A stretch of DNA of 6,426 nucleotides from Thermoplasmata archaeon (lineage in GTDB: Archaea; Thermoplasmatota; Thermoplasmata; JAGHBH01), in assembly GCA_021161085.1 (NCBI GenBank), contig JAGHBH010000179.1:1-6426 (forward strand), given 5' to 3'. Positions 1 to 6,423 of the stretch are shown piece by piece. Made by a program: the position numbers and the translations under genes. How positions within the stretch are numbered: position 1 is the stretch's first letter; the number at the start of each line of letters is the position of its first letter. The notes under the pieces were generated by a model. The model ran no database searches. It saw only the letters and a list, made by a program, of their open reading frames with translations, and had not been told where the DNA came from.

Positions 1-666
1 CCCATATATCATACAGGACACCGCCCCTTCGACCTCCTCATGAACCTCCTAGACAAAATCGCAATAAGAGGCGACGAGCTGGGTAACAGGACCCTTATCA
101 GGTATTGCTGGTGGTTGGACACCATGCTCTACCCTCTTGCCAAGACGCTGATCAACAGAGACGTGGATATTCTCATTTTGGACAGAAATCCCCTCATAGA
201 GGCCGCCGTGTATGGCAGGCCATACGGATCCAAGATAGGCTATCGCCTGGTACCTCTCCTTGCAGGGGTCCCTGTTCCGGATATTATCATAAAGATAGAG
301 TGCGACGGAAAGACCGCATATCGGAGGATTCTCGAGAGACTGAAGACCCCTGGCTATCGGAAAAGGATACCTCACCTCCACGAGACGGAAAAACTGCTGG
401 ACGAGTTCAACAAAGCCTACGACACGGCGATACGGGAATATATCTCCTTGTTGGGGGAAAGAACTCCCCGGCTCATATATATCGACGGCACCAGAGAACT
501 CCGGGAAGTATACAAGGATCTGAAGGCGTGCCTTGAAACGAACAGTCTGACAAACAACGCCCCCATGCTTTCTCGCTCTCCTATATGGAACGGAGAGAAG
601 AAGGGAAATATCATAGGGAGGAGACAAAAGGAGAACCACCCATGGACCCGTTCACCCATTACATGA
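1..666 (+). CDS. Thymidylate-kinase-like P-loop kinase, N-terminus missing (partial)
   Basis: The frame is open to the left edge, so this is the C-terminal 221 residues of a longer protein; the first in-window ATG (40) is unlikely to be the true start. The fold resembles dTMP kinase and related nucleoside/nucleotide kinases, which phosphorylate nucleotides with ATP in the cytoplasm. The strand-end motif ILILDRNP (codons at about 172-195) matches the kinase DR(Y/F/S) element. It is followed by a PDIIIKIE strand and a basic, arginine-rich LID-like segment (RRILERLK, GYRKR, about 322-372). An amphipathic helix and a final IYIDGT strand then match the end of the family fold. The ATP-binding P-loop must lie upstream of the window. 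The last 40 or so residues after KDLKACLE look unstructured and are basic. They overlap the ribosome-binding site and first 25 bases of the next gene, which suggests co-transcription. A non-dTMP nucleoside kinase or other P-loop kinase cannot be excluded. Confidence 0.7.
   Translation, partial: PIYHTGHRPFDLLMNLLDKIAIRGDELGNRTLIRYCWWLDTMLYPLAKTLINRDVDILILDRNPLIEAAVYGRPYGSKIGYRLVPLLAGVPVPDIIIKIECDGKTAYRRILERLKTPGYRKRIPHLHETEKLLDEFNKAYDTAIREYISLLGERTPRLIYIDGTRELREVYKDLKACLETNSLTNNAPMLSRSPIWNGEKKGNIIGRRQKENHPWTRSPIT
628..633 (+). promoter_or_regulatory. Shine-Dalgarno site of the YdjM/DUF457 gene
   Basis: AAGGAG lies 8 bases before the ATG at 642 and inside the end of the upstream kinase frame. 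It decides the start: an in-frame ATG at 585 would add 19 charged residues with no family resemblance, whereas the protein from 642 begins with the family's typical N-terminus. Confidence 0.6.
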
Positions 667-1151
667 TCGGCTTCGCCTTGGGGAAGAAGATGGGACTGGA
701 TATACCCGGGAAGAAGTGCATGGTCCTTTTCAGCCTCCTCCCGGACATAGACACCCTTACCATCCTCCTGGGATACGACTTCGCCTCTTCCTTCCATGGG
801 ACAGTGACTCACTCGCTCCTCTTCGCCATCCTCACAGCGGGAACAGTGGAGACCGTATATTTCGTAAAACACAGACAACACCTCTTCCCCGTAGTCTTTG
901 CGGCCATCTCCCTCCACATACTGCTGGACATACCCCAGACCTCCTTCATGTCCAGCAACCTAAACCCTTTCTATCCCTTCCACCCTATACCCCCGCAACG
1001 GCTGTTTCCAGTGGGGCGGACGGTTGGAATGGCCGTGGTTCTCGCCCTCTTCCTCACCGCCCTGTGGACCTTCCTCAAGAACTGGAAAGATGATGAAGGT
1101 CCCATAGGACTTTGGAGAAGGGAGAAGAAAGAGGAAGAGAGCCGGGGCTAA
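642..1151 (+). CDS. YdjM/DUF457-family membrane-bound putative metal-dependent hydrolase
   Basis: A 169-residue integral membrane protein. It starts MDPFTHYMIGFALG, which carries the family's N-terminal THxxxG element (His6). This is followed by PDID (34-37), HGTVTHS (52-58) and HILLD (92-96). His and Asp residues at these spacings are the conserved putative metal ligands of the YdjM/DUF457 group (called LexA-regulated membrane hydrolase in E. coli; substrate unknown). Hydrophobic stretches at about 27-43, 59-75, 82-95 and 127-146 are likely membrane segments. The tail after about 148 is highly charged (KNWKDDE, RREKKEEE) and probably cytosolic. The gene overlaps the upstream kinase by 25 bases, so the two are probably one operon. 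It ends 65 bases before the 23S rRNA 3' end coming the other way. Family assignment is good; function is not established. Confidence 0.8.
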   Translation: MDPFTHYMIGFALGKKMGLDIPGKKCMVLFSLLPDIDTLTILLGYDFASSFHGTVTHSLLFAILTAGTVETVYFVKHRQHLFPVVFAAISLHILLDIPQTSFMSSNLNPFYPFHPIPPQRLFPVGRTVGMAVVLALFLTALWTFLKNWKDDEGPIGLWRREKKEEESRG

Positions 1152-1154
1152 CCC

Positions 1155-1181
1155 AGAAAGGAAATATGGTGTGGATTTTAA
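1155..1181 (-). terminator. Possible pyrimidine-rich terminator of the 23S rRNA transcript
   Basis: Read on the minus strand, the sequence just past the processing stem has a T-run (TTAAAAT) and then ATATTTCCTTTCT. Archaeal RNA polymerase often stops at such T-rich stretches. No strong hairpin precedes it apart from the processing stem itself. The stretch also separates the convergent membrane-protein gene (stop at 1149-1151) from the rRNA gene. Weakly supported. Confidence 0.3.
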
Positions 1182-1213
1182 CATACGCAACCTGTGTAAC
1201 TGCCAGACCGACG
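1182..1213 (-). other. 23S rRNA processing stem, 3' strand
   Basis: This segment is complementary to 4846-4877. The outer helix pairs AGGUUGCGUAUG (1193-1182) perfectly with CAUACGCAACCU (4877-4866). The inner helix pairs CGUCGGUCUGGC (1213-1202) with GCUAGACCGACG (4857-4846), with one U.G pair. Between them ACAC (1197-1194) pairs with GUGU (4861-4858), leaving AGUU unpaired on this strand. This is a bulge-helix-bulge-like arrangement, the substrate of the archaeal tRNA-splicing endonuclease that excises pre-23S rRNA. Confidence 0.8.
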
Positions 1214-2125
1214 CCTGAGAGACAGCCAAGGACGTTAGTACCCGTGGACTGAACACCTCGGCCGAAGCCTCGGGGCTTACATCCCGGGCCTATCAAACCC
1301 ATCGTCTATGGGTGTCCTGAGATGCCTCGTTTCAGGGAGCGCTTCGGGCTTAGATGCTTTCAGCCCTTATCGCCTGCAGCGTGGCTACCCAGCAGTGCCC
1401 TTCCGGACAACTGGTAGACTAGTGGCTGCGGACCCCCGTTCCTCTCGTACTAAAGGGTCCTTCCCCTCAGGCATCAAGGCACTTCCACCGAAAAGCAACA
1501 CAACTGTCTCACGACGTTGTAAACCCATCTCACGATCCCTTTTAATGGGCGAACAACCCCACCCTTGGCAGCTGCTGCACCGCCAGGATAGGAAGAGACG
1601 ACATCGAAGTAGCAAGCCGCCAGGTCGATATGAACTCTTACTGGCGACAACTCAGTTATCCCCGTGGTAACTTTTCTGTTATCACTGGCCCCCATTTATG
1701 AGGCTCAGTGGTTCGTTAGGCCCTGCTTTCGCATCGTGGTCCCTTATTGTCCGGAACCACGTCAAGCCAGCTTTTCCCCTTACAGTCGGCGGTAGATTTC
1801 TGACCTACCTGAGCTGACCTTTGGGCACGCTTGTTATCTTTTTGAGCGTGTGGCGCCCCACCCAAACTGCCCACCTATCGGTGTCCCCCCGAAGGGGTGA
1901 GCAATACGACCTCGAAAGGGCGGTGTTTCATCGGCGCCTCCAGATGAGCTGGCGCCCATCCTTCGACGGCTCCCGCCTACCCTACACATTCGAGGCCGTA
2001 TCACAGCGACAGGCTGCAGTAAAGCTCAACGGGGTCTTCGCTTTCAGGTGGAAGAGACTGGACTGTGCGCCAGTGCGTCAGTTTCACCGGCTTCCAGGTG
2101 GGGACAGTGGGACTCTCGTTGGACC

Positions 2126-2157
<32 letters not shown>

Positions 2158-2211
2158 TTACGCTACCTTAAGCACCTCTCGGTGGACCATATCTTCACCC
2201 TCCGGACCTTA

Positions 2212-2775
2212 CTAAGGATTTCCGGAAGGCATCCGGCGTATGGCCTCTGGGGATCCCGAGGAAAGCCTCTCCAAGTCCAGAAGGACATCCTCCAGCCGGT
2301 ACCGCCGCTGCTTTCCCTCCATGTTCATCTCGAACGCCTTCTCCAGCAGTCCCTTGAACCCCTCAAGGGTGGAATGCTCCTTTCTCTCCAACCCCAGAAC
2401 GATATCACGGAACCGCAGGAAATCACCGCGCTTGGCTATCAGACCGTACCTCTCGAAGAAAGGTATGACCTTCTCCGCCAATTGGCGGCGGTTGTCCACG
2501 ATGAACTGGAGGGTGCCCGGCTGCCCGTGCTTGGGGATTATCCTCCCGCACGTCAGAGCCCTCTCGTACAGTTCGAGCACCTGCCTGCTGTTCTCATGTT
2601 GGGTCACATGGAACACAGGGTCAAGCACCCATCCGAATCTGGCCGTATCCTGCCGTTTGAGAGAGACGCTGAAGCATCCCTCCGCATCGGCAAACCCGGC
2701 TAGATAGTAAAAGAGTTCCTTTCTCCTACGGGGGAGAAGCCTTGGGTCAATTATGTCCTTCATCTCGTCCAGCAC
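2212..2775 (-). CDS. Intron-encoded LAGLIDADG homing endonuclease, I-CreI-like, single motif
   Basis: A 187-residue protein with one motif, YYLAGFADAEGCF (residues 23-35). It should therefore act as a homodimer, cutting both strands of an intronless 23S gene at the intron insertion site so that repair copies the intron. Glu32 occupies the metal-binding acidic position at the end of the motif. FHVTQ (55-59) matches FQVTQ of I-CreI and its catalytic Gln47. PFFERYGLIAK (105-115) places Lys115 about where I-CreI has Lys98. Length and layout fit the single-motif family. The start chosen is GTG (2775), because GAGG lies 7 bases upstream; an in-frame ATG at 2763 is the alternative. The last 17 or so residues (from LSSGS) are encoded by sequence that is also the 3' strands of P6 and P3, the 5' strand of P7 and the 5' strand of P8, and the stop lies in the P8 loop. 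The key catalytic residues are intact, so the enzyme is probably active. Confidence 0.93.
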   Translation of the reverse strand: MLDEMKDIIDPRLLPRRRKELFYYLAGFADAEGCFSVSLKRQDTARFGWVLDPVFHVTQHENSRQVLELYERALTCGRIIPKHGQPGTLQFIVDNRRQLAEKVIPFFERYGLIAKRGDFLRFRDIVLGLERKEHSTLEGFKGLLEKAFEMNMEGKQRRYRLEDVLLDLERLSSGSPEAIRRMPSGNP

Positions 2776-2778
2776 GAT

Positions 2779-2786
2779 ATCACCTC
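2779..2786 (-). promoter_or_regulatory. Shine-Dalgarno of the endonuclease, inside ribozyme helix P6a
   Basis: GAGGUGAU is a strong match to the archaeal anti-Shine-Dalgarno, and its GAGG ends 7 bases before the GTG start at 2775. The same GAGG is part of CCGAGG (2788-2783), the 5' strand of P6a. In the folded ribozyme the site would be paired, so translation should compete with intron folding. The pairing is seen in the sequence; the regulatory effect is inferred. Confidence 0.6.
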
Positions 2787-4845
2787 GGTTTCCTGCTGAT
2801 TGTCCTCACCGCACACGACGCTGTCCCTTGCTCAGGGGCCGTGTGCTCGGAGTTCCCAGCATATAGCCGGATTTAGGGACCCCCTATGTGTCGAGGGTCA
2901 TAGTTACCCCCGCCGTTTACCGGTCCTTCGCTCCGTTGAACCGGAGTTTCAGATACCGGCACTGGGCAGGCTTCAGCGGCTATACACATCCTTTCGAACT
3001 AGCAGCCACCTATGTTTTTACTAAACAGTCGGAGTCCCCTTGTCACTGCGACCAGCCATCGGCATGGCTGGCACCCCTTCTCCCAAGGTTACGGGGCCAA
3101 TTTGCCGAGTTCCCTCACCTGGATTGCACCGACACGCCTTGGGCTTCTCACCCAGGGGCACCTGTGTCAGTTCTTGGTACGGACACGCCACCTGACCCCA
3201 CATCCCTTTTCACGGACACCTGGGATCGGCCGAGTAGGCATACGCCTTCCCCATCACGCTTTCACCCGGTTCTCACCATTACGGTCCTCCCCGGGCTTAT
3301 ACGCTTGGACGGGTTGGAGCCCCCGCTCAACCTACCCAGATGTGTCAGGACATGGGCAAAAGATGACGTGGTGCAGGAATATTAACCTGCTTCCCTTTCG
3401 AGCGTTTCGGTTAAGAACGCCCTTAGGACCGACTAACCCTCGGCTGACGAACATTGCCGAGGAACCCTTGCCCCTACGGCGGAGCGGATTCTCACCGCTC
3501 TTTGCTGCTACTCCTACCAGGATCCTCATTCGAACGCGGTCCACTGGACCTCACGGCCCAGCTTCCACCCACGCCCGACGCCTCCCTACCAGATCACCTT
3601 TCGGTGCTCCAAGGTATCGGTGGCCGACTTAGTCCCGTTTATTTTCGGGGCCCACAATCTCGACTGGTGATCTGTTACGAACTCTTTAAAGGATGGCTGC
3701 TTCTAAGCCCACCTCCCAGTTGTCTTAGACCATGGACACCCTTTACATCACACTTAGCCGGCACTTGGGGACCTTAACCTTGGGCTGGGTTCTTTCCCTT
3801 TCGGACATCGAGCTTACCCCTGATGCCCTAACTCCCGGCTTCTACGGCGGCCACAGGTTCGGAGTTTGATAGGATGCCGAGGGATCTCTCCCCCTAAACA
3901 CCCAGTCAGTGCTCTACCCCATGACCTACCTCCACCGAGGTCTACCTGCGGGTAGTCTCGGGAGGAACCAGCTATTGCCCGCCTAGATTGGCCTTTCACC
4001 CCTATACCCAGGTCATCCGAGCGATTTGCACGTCAGCACCGGTTGGGACCTCCACCCGGGTTTCCCCGGGCTTCATCCTGCCCAGGCATAGATCGACGGG
4101 CTTCGGGTCTCTCACCAACGACTCCGGGCGAGCCCACCCCACCCCTCACCACACGAGGTGGCTGCGGGTCTGTCGGTTTCCCTACGGCTACGCGGGTACA
4201 CCGCTTAACCTCGCCGTTGATCCGAACTCCCTGGCCCAATTTTCGAATCGGACGATAAGACGCTGCTTGCGCTTTCACGCCTTATCAGGTTGTAACCACC
4301 TGGTTTCAGGCTCTTTTCACACCCCGCCAGGGGTGCTTTTCAGCTTTCACTCACGCTACTAGTACGCTATCGGTCTCGGGACGTATTTAGGGTTGGAAGT
4401 AAATGCCTCCCACATTCACGCGCGATATCCAACGCACGCTACTCTGGAACAGCTGGACGCCTCTTTTCATCCTTCTCCTACGGGGCTATCACCCTCTATG
4501 GCGCCGCGTTCCAGCGGACCTCGGATGAGATGAGGAAGAGGTACCAGCGTCCAAACACCACATCTCCCCCAAGTTTCCCTGGGGGATTCGGTTTGCCCTC
4601 TGCCGCTTTCGATCGCCTTTACTCACGGCATCCCTGTTGGTTTCTCCTCCTCCGGGTACTAAGATGCTTCAATTCCCCGGGTTCCCCGTCCCAGAGGGAC
4701 TGCCCCATACGGGGCGGGAGGTCCCATTCAGCGATCGGCGGATCAAAGGATCCTTGCGCCTCCCCGCCGCATATCGCAGCTTGGCACGACCTTCTTCGGC
4801 GCCCGAGCCAAGCCATCCACCAGGTGGCGTAGCAGGCCGTCAAGA

Positions 4846-4877
4846 CGTCGGTCTAGCACACGTCCAGGTTGCGTATG
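4846..4877 (-). other. 23S rRNA processing stem, 5' strand
   Basis: This is the partner of 1182-1213. Reading the minus strand, CAUACGCAACCU (outer helix) is followed by unpaired GGAC (4865-4862), GUGU (central 4-bp helix, 4861-4858) and GCUAGACCGACG (inner helix). The bulges are 4 nt in this pairing rather than the canonical 3, so the motif is bulge-helix-bulge-like. It lies directly outside helix 1 of the mature 23S, where archaeal pre-rRNA is normally cut. Confidence 0.8.
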
Positions 4878-4995
4878 GCTGGCAATCATGGACCGACTCG
4901 CGGCGCACGCCGCTAGAAACGCGGGTCTATGCCCTTCCCCGACAAGCCACACCAACCTTGCCGGGTGCACAGACGTCCTCCTACACTAATGATAG
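4878..4995 (-). other. 23S rRNA leader, non-coding
   Basis: This stretch lies between the likely transcription start and the processing stem and has no credible protein gene. The one clear structure is a hairpin at 4900-4913 (GCGGC-GUGC-GCCGC on the minus strand). It may help protect or pace the leader before it is cut off. No tRNA cloverleaf is visible here. Confidence 0.5.
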
Positions 4996-5006
4996 TTATA
5001 TGTCAA

Positions 5007-5041
5007 CCCCCTGTATATATAGGTTTCCACCCTACAGGGGG
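5007..5041. repeat. Inverted repeat around the putative rRNA TATA box
   Basis: CCCCCTGTA (5007-5015) and TACAGGGGG (5033-5041) are perfect 9-base complements separated by 17 bases. The TATA box of the 23S promoter overlaps the left arm and spacer. The two arms could be a dimeric regulator's binding site or a chance G/C-rich feature. A smaller repeat, AGGGG-ATTTG-CCCCT, follows at 5051-5065. Confidence 0.55.
5014..5030 (-). promoter_or_regulatory. Candidate 23S rRNA promoter (TATA box and BRE)
   Basis: On the minus strand GTGGAAACC is followed by TATATATA (5021-5014). This fits an archaeal BRE with its two A residues directly upstream of a TATA box. Transcription would begin roughly 25 bases after it, near 4992, giving a leader of about 115 nt before the processing stem. 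Other TATA-like sequences on the same strand, TTATATA (5085-5079) and TTATAT (5128-5123), could be additional upstream promoters, as rRNA genes often have several. Confidence 0.55.
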
Positions 5042-5078
5042 GAGGATAGGAGGGGATTTGCCCCTAATACGGAGGGGG

Positions 5079-5086
5079 TATATAAT
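5079..5086 (+). promoter_or_regulatory. Weaker TATA-like box on the plus strand
   Basis: TATATAAT could serve as a TATA box toward the UPF0173 gene, but it is about 120 bases from its start and preceded by G-rich rather than BRE-like sequence. On the other strand the same bases could serve the rRNA gene. Direction is unresolved. Confidence 0.25.
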
Positions 5087-5157
5087 CCTGACGGTGGGGA
5101 GTTTCTGGGATCAACACACGGGATATAACTGCCGTGAAAGATACGTGTCGGCCCACA

Positions 5158-5172
5158 CCAAAACCACTTATA
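5158..5172 (+). promoter_or_regulatory. Candidate promoter of the UPF0173 hydrolase gene
   Basis: CCAAAACCA followed by CTTATA (5167-5172) resembles an archaeal BRE plus TATA box. It is centred about 37 bases before the ATG at 5207, so transcription should begin near 5195. That gives a very short leader that still contains GGTGG (5196-5200) as a weak Shine-Dalgarno. Confidence 0.5.
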
Positions 5173-5206
5173 CCCTCCTATCTTTCCGGGTGTCCGGTGG
5201 TGTGTG

Positions 5207-5902
5207 ATGAAGATCACGTGGCTTGGTCATGCGGCTTTCCTGGTGGAGGACGGGGGCGTGCGGGTGCTGTTCGACCCGTTCATATCCGGCAACCCCCGGG
5301 CTCCAGTGCGTCCTGAGGACATAGAGTGCGATCTGGTGCTGGTGACGCACGGGCACGGGGACCATCTGGGCGATACAGAGGCCATTGCCCGGCGGACGGG
5401 GGCCCATGTGATCGCCATCCACGAGGTCAAGGAGTATCTTCTGGCCCGTGGTGTGGATGCGGAGGGCATGAACATCGGCGGCAGCGTCCATTGGAAGGGT
5501 TTGAGGGTGTACATGACGAACGCCCTCCATTCCAGCGGCATCGGCGGGGGGGAGAACATCGCGTACATGGGGCATCCGGCGGGTTTCGTGGTCTATTTCC
5601 CCTCCGGCCGTGTGTACCATATGGGGGATACTGGCATCTTCGGGGACATGCGGCTCATAGGGGAGCTCCACCATCCGGATGTGGTCCTTGCTCCCATAGG
5701 CGACAGGTTCACCATGGGCCCCGAGGAGGCTGCCCTTGCGATCTCCTGGCTCTCTCCGAAGCTGGCGCTGCCCATGCATTACGGGACGTTCCCGCTTGTG
5801 GACGCCGACCCAATGGCCTTCAAACGTCTGGCCGAGAAGGATGGAGGGGGCACACGGGTGGTGGTACTCTCTCCGGGTGAGAGCGTGGAATACCCGTTCT
5901 AG
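5207..5902 (+). CDS. UPF0173 metal-dependent hydrolase (metallo-beta-lactamase fold)
   Basis: A 231-residue cytosolic protein that opens MKITWLGHAAF, the usual start of UPF0173 proteins, with DPF (23-25) following. The metal site is complete: THGHGDH (47-53, the HxHxDH motif), His108 in NALHSS, Asp141 in MGDTGIFGD and His191 in LPMHYGTFP. Members are predicted two-metal hydrolases widespread in archaea and bacteria; their substrate is not settled. Length is normal for the family. ATG 5207 is preferred over the adjacent GTG 5204 because the family begins at MKI and GGTGG lies 6 bases upstream. The gene is divergent from the 23S rRNA gene and shares its spacer. Its stop (5900-5902) overlaps the stop of NOB1 on the other strand. 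There is no sign of damage. Confidence 0.9.
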   Translation: MKITWLGHAAFLVEDGGVRVLFDPFISGNPRAPVRPEDIECDLVLVTHGHGDHLGDTEAIARRTGAHVIAIHEVKEYLLARGVDAEGMNIGGSVHWKGLRVYMTNALHSSGIGGGENIAYMGHPAGFVVYFPSGRVYHMGDTGIFGDMRLIGELHHPDVVLAPIGDRFTMGPEEAALAISWLSPKLALPMHYGTFPLVDADPMAFKRLAEKDGGGTRVVVLSPGESVEYPF

Positions 5903-6423
5903 GGTCCGGCCCTCCTGGCGGTGACCGGGCTGCCGCACACTGGACAGACCTTCGTGCCCGGGGGATGGTCCCTTCCGCATCCGGTACACCTGTAGGTCCA
6001 TTTCCATTCGGCTTTTATCCCGCGCTCGGAGACAGGGCGCCAGGGTATATCCATGTGGGCGCAGAGGTTCTGGATGCTGTAGTCGTCCGTCACCACTGTT
6101 CCCCCGGTCTCCAGGGCGAGGGCGACGACATCCATGTCCGCCGGGGAGAGACGTTCTATGTCTCCGGTCTCTCTCGCCGCCCTCTCCGCCTCTTCCCTCG
6201 TCTCCCCGGAGGGGGTGAGGACACGGGCGCCGGAGGCAACCAGGGCCTCGAAAAGCCTCCGTGCCTGTGGTGTGGACATCTCCCCGCCCACGCTGTCCGG
6301 TATCAGCGCCTCCGCTCCCCCCTCTGACCCCTCCCCTTCTCCGCTCCGGAGGAGAGTGTGGAGCTGTTTTCCCGAGAGTATGGCCGAGGAATCCAGGATG
6401 TAGGTCGTTTTGGGGGTTTTCAT
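5899..6423 (-). CDS. nob1: Ribosome maturation endonuclease NOB1 (PIN domain plus zinc ribbon)
   Basis: NOB1 makes the final cut at the 3' end of 16S (18S) rRNA on the pre-40S/30S particle. This 174-residue protein has an N-terminal PIN domain with YILDSSAIL (Asp11), IPDSVGGE (Glu48), LSPADMDVVALA (Asp96 and Asp98) and VTDDYSIQN (Asp113). These are the acidic residues that hold the catalytic metal. The C-terminal zinc ribbon has CTGCG and CPVCG (Cys146, Cys149, Cys160, Cys163), the layout that separates NOB1 from toxin-type PIN proteins. A short acidic, Gly/Glu-rich insert lies at 27-38. The ATG at 6423 is only three bases from the window edge, so its ribosome-binding site is not visible, but MKTPKTTYILDSS fits the family N-terminus. 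The gene is convergent with the UPF0173 gene, and the stop codons share the CTA/TAG palindrome. Confidence 0.9.
   Translation of the reverse strand: MKTPKTTYILDSSAILSGKQLHTLLRSGEGEGSEGGAEALIPDSVGGEMSTPQARRLFEALVASGARVLTPSGETREEAERAARETGDIERLSPADMDVVALALETGGTVVTDDYSIQNLCAHMDIPWRPVSERGIKAEWKWTYRCTGCGRDHPPGTKVCPVCGSPVTARRAGP

Larger units (their letters stand above)
2173..2893 (-). mobile_element. Group I intron in 23S rRNA at the L1923 position, with homing endonuclease gene
   Basis: A 721-nt insertion splits helix 69/71 sequence. The 5' exon ends GACCCU (2899-2894), the intron ends in G (2173), and the 3' exon resumes CUUAAGGUAGCG. P1 is exon GACCCU with the guide GGGGUC (2883-2878), with U.G at the splice site. 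P3 is AUCCGGC (2872-2866) with GCCGGAU (2237-2231). P4 is UGCUG (2861-2857) with CAGCA (2798-2794). P5a is GCACACG (2846-2840) with CGUGUGC (2817-2811). P6a is CCGAGG (2788-2783) with CCUCGG (2261-2256). P7 is GGCCAU (2245-2240) with AUGGUC (2190-2185). P8 is CCUUCCGGA (2229-2221) with UCCGGAGGG (2206-2198). The J8/7-like UGAAGAU precedes P7', and P9 is CACC-GAGA-GGUG (2184-2173). The order is the full group I order. The subgroup looks IB-like, by resemblance to organellar LSU introns rather than by formal classification. Confidence 0.93.

Noticed and set aside
49..917. Minus-strand frames opposite the kinase and membrane-protein genes
   Set aside because: They have no motifs or plausible starts; the plus-strand proteins match known families.
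2173..2893. A bulge-helix-bulge archaeal rRNA intron
   Set aside because: The intron's two ends (CGACACAUAG... and ...GAGAGGUG) do not pair with each other around the junctions as that motif requires, whereas a full group I core does form.
4878..5206. A tRNA-Ala or other tRNA in the 23S upstream spacer
   Set aside because: No cloverleaf, T-loop GGTTCRA or CCA-stem pattern could be found on the rRNA strand.
5205..5210. TGATGA as a box C of a C/D guide RNA
   Set aside because: It coincides with the start codon of the hydrolase, and no paired box D with a guide was evident at suitable spacing.
5168..6007. A 279-codon minus-strand frame opposite the UPF0173 gene
   Set aside because: It is His/Pro/Arg-rich shadow sequence opposite a gene with intact metal-binding motifs and has no recognisable domain.
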